Origin: DASVTU01 sp036387415
GTDB taxonomy: Bacteria; Acidobacteriota; Blastocatellia; Pyrinomonadales; Pyrinomonadaceae
Reading direction: 5' to 3'
Assembly: GCA_036387415.1 (NCBI GenBank)
Contig: DASVTU010000019.1
Coordinates: 124,001-188,000 of the forward strand
DNA length: 64,000 nt
Under the pieces are notes generated by a model. It was not told the DNA's origin, searched no databases, and saw only the letters and a list, made by a program, of their open reading frames with translations. A program made the translations under genes and the position numbers. Of the stretch, positions 59,693-64,000 are shown piece by piece; position 1 is the first letter of the stretch, and each line of letters starts with the position of its first letter.

Positions 59693-62242
59693 TTAAGCGA
59701 GCACCGCCGGATGAACCGAGGGGATGGGTTCGATATAAGAAGCGGGAACGGGATAGGCATAGGTTTCCGAGATGATGCGTTCCGCGCCGTCTGTGTGGAC
59801 GGGTTTGGAGAAGAAATAGCCTTGACCGTTCTGGCAGCCGAGTTTGCGTAGGATGGCTAGTTGCTCGTTGGTCTCGACGCCTTCGGCCACAACATCCATA
59901 CCGAGATTCTGTGCGAGCACGACGATGGTGCGGACGATTTCCACGTTCTCGTTATTGTCCGACATCTGCGTGATGAAGGAACGGTCGATTTTCAGAGTGT
60001 CGATAGGGAAACGGTGCAGGTAACTAAGCGACGAATAGCCTGTGCCGAAGTCGTCGATGCTGAGTTGCACGCCGAGCGCACGCAACTGCTTGAGCATCCC
60101 TGTCGCGGTTTCGATGTTTTCCATGACCGCGCTCTCAGTGATTTCCAGTTTCAAACTGTGCGCGTCGAGTTTGGTTTCGTTGAGAATATAGGCGATTTCG
60201 TTAATCAAATCGGGTTGCGTAAATTGCTTGGTCGAGAGATTAACGCTGATGAAGAGAGGCGGGTCGGAAGGGAAAAGCGTCTGCCAGCGTTTCATCTGAA
60301 GGCACGACTCCCTGAGCACCCATTCGCCGAGTTGCACGATGAGTCCGGTCTCTTCCGCGACGGGCACGAAATCAATCGGCGAGATAAAACCGCGTTCAGG
60401 ATGTCGCCAGCGCACAAGCGCCTCGAAGCCGCGCAGGTTGAAATCTTCGAGCGACACAATCGGCTGATACTGTATGAAAAACTCCTCACGTTCGATGGCG
60501 CGGCGCAGGTCTGTCTCCAACTGTAAGAGGTTGAGCGCGCGTGCGTGCATCGCCTTATCAAAAATCTCATGGCGTGCTTTGCCCGAAGACTTGGCGCGAT
60601 ACATCGCCGTGTCTGCGTCGCGCAGCATATCCTCTGCACGCTCGTAGCCAGTCGAACTCGGCGCGATGCCCATGCTCACGGTCGTAAAGACTTCGCGCCC
60701 GCTCAGATTAAACGGCGCGACCAATTCCTTCTGAATCCGTTCGGCGATATAAATCGCTTCGCTCTCATACTTCACATCTTCGATGAGCACTGTGAACTCA
60801 TCGCCGCCGAGTCGTGCGACCGTATCGCCGGGACGCAGGCATTTTTCCAGACGCCGCGCGATGCCGACGAGTAGTTGGTCGCCAATCATGTGACCGAGAC
60901 TGTCGTTGATAATCTTGAAGCGGTCGAGGTCGAGATAGAGAACGGCGAACATCTGTTCGGGATTGCGTAGCGAACGATTGATGGCGAGTTTCAGGTGGTC
61001 GATAAAGAGCGCGCGATTGGGTAGTCCCGTGAGCGCGTCGTGGAAGGCGTCGTGGTGGAGTTGCTGCTCTGCGAGTTTGCGGTCTGTGATGTCCTGAATC
61101 TGGAAGATGAGATGGACGGAGGATGTCGTGTGCGTATCGCGCGCGAGCGAGACGCTCCAATGCACCCACACTTCATGTCCCTGCTTGTGGATGTAACGCT
61201 TCTCCATCTGGTAAGTCGGAATCTGGCCTTTCAACAACTGCTTGATGTTCGATAGCGCGCTGCTCAAGTCGTCTGGATGCGTAATCGCCAGAAAATCGGT
61301 CGTCAACAATTCGCGTTCGGAATAGCCGAGGATGTCGCAGAGCGAACGATTGACTTGCAGCCAACGGCCTTCGGATGAAACGAGTGCCATGCCAATGGCG
61401 GCATGGTCGAAGGCGCTACGGAAACGGTCTGAATTTTCACGCACGGATGCTGTCTGTCGTTGTTCCGCCTGATTGTTTTTGACGACAGAGAGAGCAGCGT
61501 TTTTGAGATATGAGCGATAAGCAAAGAGAAGTATGGCGGCGGCGGTCGAGACGGCAATCAACGCGTTGACTCCGACTCTGTTCGCCAGTTGCGCGACGAG
61601 ACTCACGACGATTGCCGCCGCCGCATAAGAGAGTGCCGTCCACAGATACGAGCCGCCCCACGTGAGCAGGATTTTTTGATTAATCTTGTAGGCCCCGCCG
61701 ATGGCGACGATGGTTGAGTCAATCGCGGCTTTCAGTAGAATCGCCGTGCAGATGGCGTTGACGGAAGCGAAAGAATAACCGCCCCGGCCTAGTTCGACGA
61801 TGGAACCGAAGTTGAGGCGCAGAGTCCAGACGATGAGAAATGTGCCGATGACGGCAATGGCGGTGTGAAACAGGAGAGAGATGACGTTTTTGCTCGTTCG
61901 GAGAGCGATGCAGGGTACGGCGACGAGGGTTAGCAGCACAGCTGCTTCGCCGTCAAAAAGAAGCATCGAGAGGAGGATGAGCGCGTCGGTGGGCGTGACG
62001 GTCTGATTGAAGCGTGGAATCGAGAGTGCGTAACGCGAGCCGAGATGGATGGTCGCCAGCGTAAAGAGAAGGAAGGCTATACCTAGTTGTGCAAAAGGGA
62101 GGCGCAGGAGGGAGAAGAGGAGAATTCCAGCCCCCCAAGCCAACACTACTTGCATGAAATGTTTATTGAAACGTTGTGTGCCCGTTGCTTCCATAGGAAG
62201 AATCGTACCCTGAACCCCTAAACCAGATTTGTCGAACGCCAC
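59693..62242 (-). CDS. membrane PAS-GGDEF-EAL cyclic-di-GMP protein
   Basis: An 849-residue inner-membrane signalling protein. The N-terminal ~260 residues hold about eight hydrophobic helices, a MASE-like sensor I cannot name precisely. A PAS domain (about 270-390) is followed by GGDEF (479-483, LGGDEF exactly conserved) and EAL (Glu607, GFEALVRW; DDFGTGYSSLSYL). Both catalytic motifs are intact, so it may be bifunctional. GTG 62242 is drawn as start; ATG 62194 is possible. A cluster of short palindromes lies upstream. Confidence 0.92.
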   Translation of the reverse strand: MAFDKSGLGVQGTILPMEATGTQRFNKHFMQVVLAWGAGILLFSLLRLPFAQLGIAFLLFTLATIHLGSRYALSIPRFNQTVTPTDALILLSMLLFDGEAAVLLTLVAVPCIALRTSKNVISLLFHTAIAVIGTFLIVWTLRLNFGSIVELGRGGYSFASVNAICTAILLKAAIDSTIVAIGGAYKINQKILLTWGGSYLWTALSYAAAAIVVSLVAQLANRVGVNALIAVSTAAAILLFAYRSYLKNAALSVVKNNQAEQRQTASVRENSDRFRSAFDHAAIGMALVSSEGRWLQVNRSLCDILGYSERELLTTDFLAITHPDDLSSALSNIKQLLKGQIPTYQMEKRYIHKQGHEVWVHWSVSLARDTHTTSSVHLIFQIQDITDRKLAEQQLHHDAFHDALTGLPNRALFIDHLKLAINRSLRNPEQMFAVLYLDLDRFKIINDSLGHMIGDQLLVGIARRLEKCLRPGDTVARLGGDEFTVLIEDVKYESEAIYIAERIQKELVAPFNLSGREVFTTVSMGIAPSSTGYERAEDMLRDADTAMYRAKSSGKARHEIFDKAMHARALNLLQLETDLRRAIEREEFFIQYQPIVSLEDFNLRGFEALVRWRHPERGFISPIDFVPVAEETGLIVQLGEWVLRESCLQMKRWQTLFPSDPPLFISVNLSTKQFTQPDLINEIAYILNETKLDAHSLKLEITESAVMENIETATGMLKQLRALGVQLSIDDFGTGYSSLSYLHRFPIDTLKIDRSFITQMSDNNENVEIVRTIVVLAQNLGMDVVAEGVETNEQLAILRKLGCQNGQGYFFSKPVHTDGAERIISETYAYPVPASYIEPIPSVHPAVLA

Positions 62243-62377
62243 GCGAGGACGCGAGTTGCCACAGCTCGCACCGATTTCGTCAGCAACTTCAATGCCGGAA
62301 GCTTGAGAGTTATCAAAGGTTTGATTTTCAAAGGAATACGCGTTAGACGTGGGCAGAAACCGGGGGCAGGCTGAACA

Positions 62378-62437
62378 TTTCGGTCAAAAAGAGACGATTT
62401 CTGTCACCCATTTTGACAGAATTCGGTCAAGTGACCG
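62378..62437. promoter_or_regulatory. palindrome cluster, candidate operator upstream of the GGDEF-EAL gene
   Basis: CTGTCA...TGACAG (62401-62406/62414-62419, spacer 7) and CGGTCA-AG-TGACCG (62424-62437) are exact inverted repeats. A further GGTCA lies near 62378. All half-sites share T-G-A-C/GTCA. Their position, 130-250 bases before the gene start, suggests a regulator-binding site. Confidence 0.35.
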
Positions 62438-62495
62438 ACCCGTCGCTGACAGATATTAACGACTCGAAGATGGAGGCTTGAAGATAGCCGCGCCT

Positions 62496-63464
62496 TTAAG
62501 ATTTGGGAGCGCGGTAGCCGCGACGCGTGCGTGCGTGGGCTTCGGGGCGTGCGACGGCGACTTCGATTTCGCGCCAACGTCCGTCGCGTGCGCGGTTGGT
62601 CGATTGGTAGCCGATGGTGTACTGGTTGCTCAATTCCTCGACGATGCTGGCGAAGGCGTCGCTCAGAGACTTGCCGCCCGGCGAGGCGACGAAACGGCCT
62701 CCGCTCTTGGCAGCAAAATTTTGGAGCGCCCCGATGCCCATCATTCGCTCTCGCGGAGTGGTTTTCGGGTCGGACATATCGACTGTGTAGATGGTCGCGT
62801 TGGCGGCGAGCGCGGCGTTGAGCGCCTTGTCGGAAGATGCGCGGCTGCGCGTGTCGGCTCCGTCGGAGAGGACGACGATGGCGCGTCGCTTCTCCGTGCG
62901 TTGCGAGAGGTCGATGGCGGCGCGCACGATGGCATCGTTAAGCACGGTCGTCCCCTTCGCACGCACGTCGAAAGCCATCGGCGGCAGGTCGCGACCCGGC
63001 GAAAAGTCCTGCAATTGCTCAACTTCACTGTCGAAACGATAGATGGCGGCGACATCATCCTCGCGTAGACCGTCGAGAAAACGGATGGCTCCCGCACGCG
63101 CCAGAGACATGCGACCCTCCATGCTGCCCGAACTGTCGAGCAAAATGGCGACGGCAAAAGGCGTCTCCTCGACGTTGAAATTCGCGATGGATTGTTCGCG
63201 CCCGTTCTCTAAAATCTTGAAATCCTTGCGCGCGAGTTTGTGTAGATATTTGCCGTCCTTGTCCGTCACCGTGACGTTTAGCACAACCAGGTCTGTGTTA
63301 ACACGGACAACATCATCGTCATCATCCTGTCCACGAACGACGGCGACGCCGAAATGGGATGTTTGCGTCAGGAGAGACGCACACGACACGATGGATAGAA
63401 GGATTAGTAAAAACCTCTGGGCGGGCGGGAAGGTGTGTGTTGAGCCTTTTTTCCGTTGAATCAT
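62496..63464 (-). CDS. VWFA-related acidobacterial-domain protein
   Basis: Exported protein of 322 residues in the family first described in Acidobacteria. A signal peptide (about 15-45) is followed by an Asp-rich junction. A short N-terminal module reads RVNTDLVVLNVTVTDKDGKY then L-x-R-K-D-F. The von Willebrand A domain follows, with an intact metal site DSSGSM near residue 112 and VVLSDGADTRS. It probably binds a surface ligand. The start overlaps the stop of the next upstream gene (ATGA). Confidence 0.93.
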   Translation of the reverse strand: MIQRKKGSTHTFPPAQRFLLILLSIVSCASLLTQTSHFGVAVVRGQDDDDDVVRVNTDLVVLNVTVTDKDGKYLHKLARKDFKILENGREQSIANFNVEETPFAVAILLDSSGSMEGRMSLARAGAIRFLDGLREDDVAAIYRFDSEVEQLQDFSPGRDLPPMAFDVRAKGTTVLNDAIVRAAIDLSQRTEKRRAIVVLSDGADTRSRASSDKALNAALAANATIYTVDMSDPKTTPRERMMGIGALQNFAAKSGGRFVASPGGKSLSDAFASIVEELSNQYTIGYQSTNRARDGRWREIEVAVARPEAHARTRRGYRAPKS

Positions 63465-64000
63465 TTGGGGATAAAAGTGCGTATGTGCTTGATGAGTTCA
63501 ATCATTTCGTTGGAACGCTCGATGATGCCCGTCGAAACGACGTGACGCGAAATCTTCTCCATCCCTTTGTTCAATTCCTCTGCGACGTTTGCCAGACGCG
63601 GAAGCGCGGTTTCGAGATTATTCGGCGGGTTTTCTAGGCCGTTATCGTCGTCGGAACCGCCCGCGCGTTTGCGTACGCGGCGCGCAATCTTTTCGAGCCG
63701 TTCGAGTTTCTTCAAATCGTCGCGCGTGAGCGATTTATTGCGCTCGAAATCGGCGCGCAGTTCCGTGCTCAGACGTGCACCCTCTTTGGCACGTTCGACG
63801 GCCTCTTTGTGTTCCTGCTCGTCGTATTTGATGGCGGCGCGTTCGAGCATTTCTTCGTGCGGCGAGCCGAAGGGCGAACGTCGGTCGGGTCGCTGCTGTG
63901 AAGCGTCGCGCCCCGGCGGGAGAGGGTCTGGTGGCCTGCTTTTCTGTGCACTGGCTGAAGCCGCGAGCACGAAGAAGACGAAGATGACCGCAAAAAGAGA
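63461..64000 (-). CDS. exported helical protein, partial (start beyond the window)
   Basis: The frame is open to the window end. The first visible residues (LFAVIFVFFVLAASASAQ) are the hydrophobic core and cleavage site of a signal peptide, so the true start lies just outside; GTG 63970 is inside that signal. The mature part is charged and helical: a Pro/Arg-rich segment, then coiled-coil-prone regions with many Glu/Arg/Lys/Leu. I do not recognise the family. It overlaps the VWFA gene by four bases, so the two exported proteins are probably made together. Confidence 0.75.
   Translation of the reverse strand, partial: SLFAVIFVFFVLAASASAQKSRPPDPLPPGRDASQQRPDRRSPFGSPHEEMLERAAIKYDEQEHKEAVERAKEGARLSTELRADFERNKSLTRDDLKKLERLEKIARRVRKRAGGSDDDNGLENPPNNLETALPRLANVAEELNKGMEKISRHVVSTGIIERSNEMIELIKHIRTFIPK

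Overview
The window is about 64 kb of GC-rich bacterial DNA, densely coding, with no rRNA, tRNA, CRISPR array or insertion sequence that I could see. The gene content points to an Acidobacteriota member, probably Blastocatellia-like (inference). The best single marker is a protein of the VWFA-related acidobacterial family at 62.5-63.5 kb. A fused methionyl-tRNA synthetase, FHA/DUF3662 proteins and abundant cyclic-di-GMP genes are compatible with this but not diagnostic.

Layout. 0-9.0 kb: a complete oligopeptide ABC importer (two lipoprotein binding proteins, OppB, OppC, OppD, OppF) on the + strand. 9.3-15.5 kb: a four-gene + strand signalling unit: PocR-GAF-GGDEF diguanylate cyclase, a degenerate P-loop ATPase fused to an RsbW-like kinase, a STAS protein and a GAF-HD-GYP phosphodiesterase, closed by a terminator. 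15.7-16.3 kb: mscL. 16.2-25.1 kb: a - strand cell-wall control cluster (FHA, penicillin-binding protein, RodA/FtsW, PP2C phosphatase, Ser/Thr kinase, FHA) that resembles the actinobacterial fhaA-pstP-rodA-pbpA-pknB locus. 25.4-31.3 kb: RNA methyltransferase, endonuclease/exonuclease/phosphatase family protein, a receiver-like protein with a small membrane protein, DAHP synthase and ArgS. 31.5-39.8 kb: + strand sirtuin-LarC-FolE-MetG-TatD-YajQ-polyprenyl synthase-HARE-HTH protein. 40.0-45.2 kb: ferredoxin-like protein, metallophosphatase, then two tandem thymidylate-kinase-like proteins, Ppx/GppA and a CHAD protein, which looks like a polyphosphate-linked operon. 45.4-51.6 kb: a 2070-residue alpha-2-macroglobulin on the - strand. 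52.1-59.6 kb: MurU-like and AmgK-like proteins (peptidoglycan sugar salvage), AsnS, LOG family, AIM24 family, arginase and D-Ala-D-Ala ligase. 59.7-64.0 kb: a PAS-GGDEF-EAL membrane protein, the VWFA protein and an exported helical protein that runs off the window.

Two themes recur. One is envelope building and maintenance (RodA/PBP, kinase/phosphatase/FHA, MurU/AmgK, Ddl, polyprenyl synthase, MscL, alpha-2-macroglobulin). The other is cyclic-di-GMP signalling (two GGDEF proteins, one EAL, one HD-GYP, one YajQ).

The strongest unexplained structure lies between the genes. At least seven intergenic gaps carry short degenerate arrays with a strict 7- or 8-base period arranged as imperfect inverted repeats. 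The unit sequence differs at each locus while the architecture is constant. The most interesting coding candidates are the cyclic-di-GMP/partner-switch module at 9.3-15.5 kb and the tandem kinase-Ppx-CHAD operon at 41-45 kb. All assignments come from reading the sequence; no database search was run.
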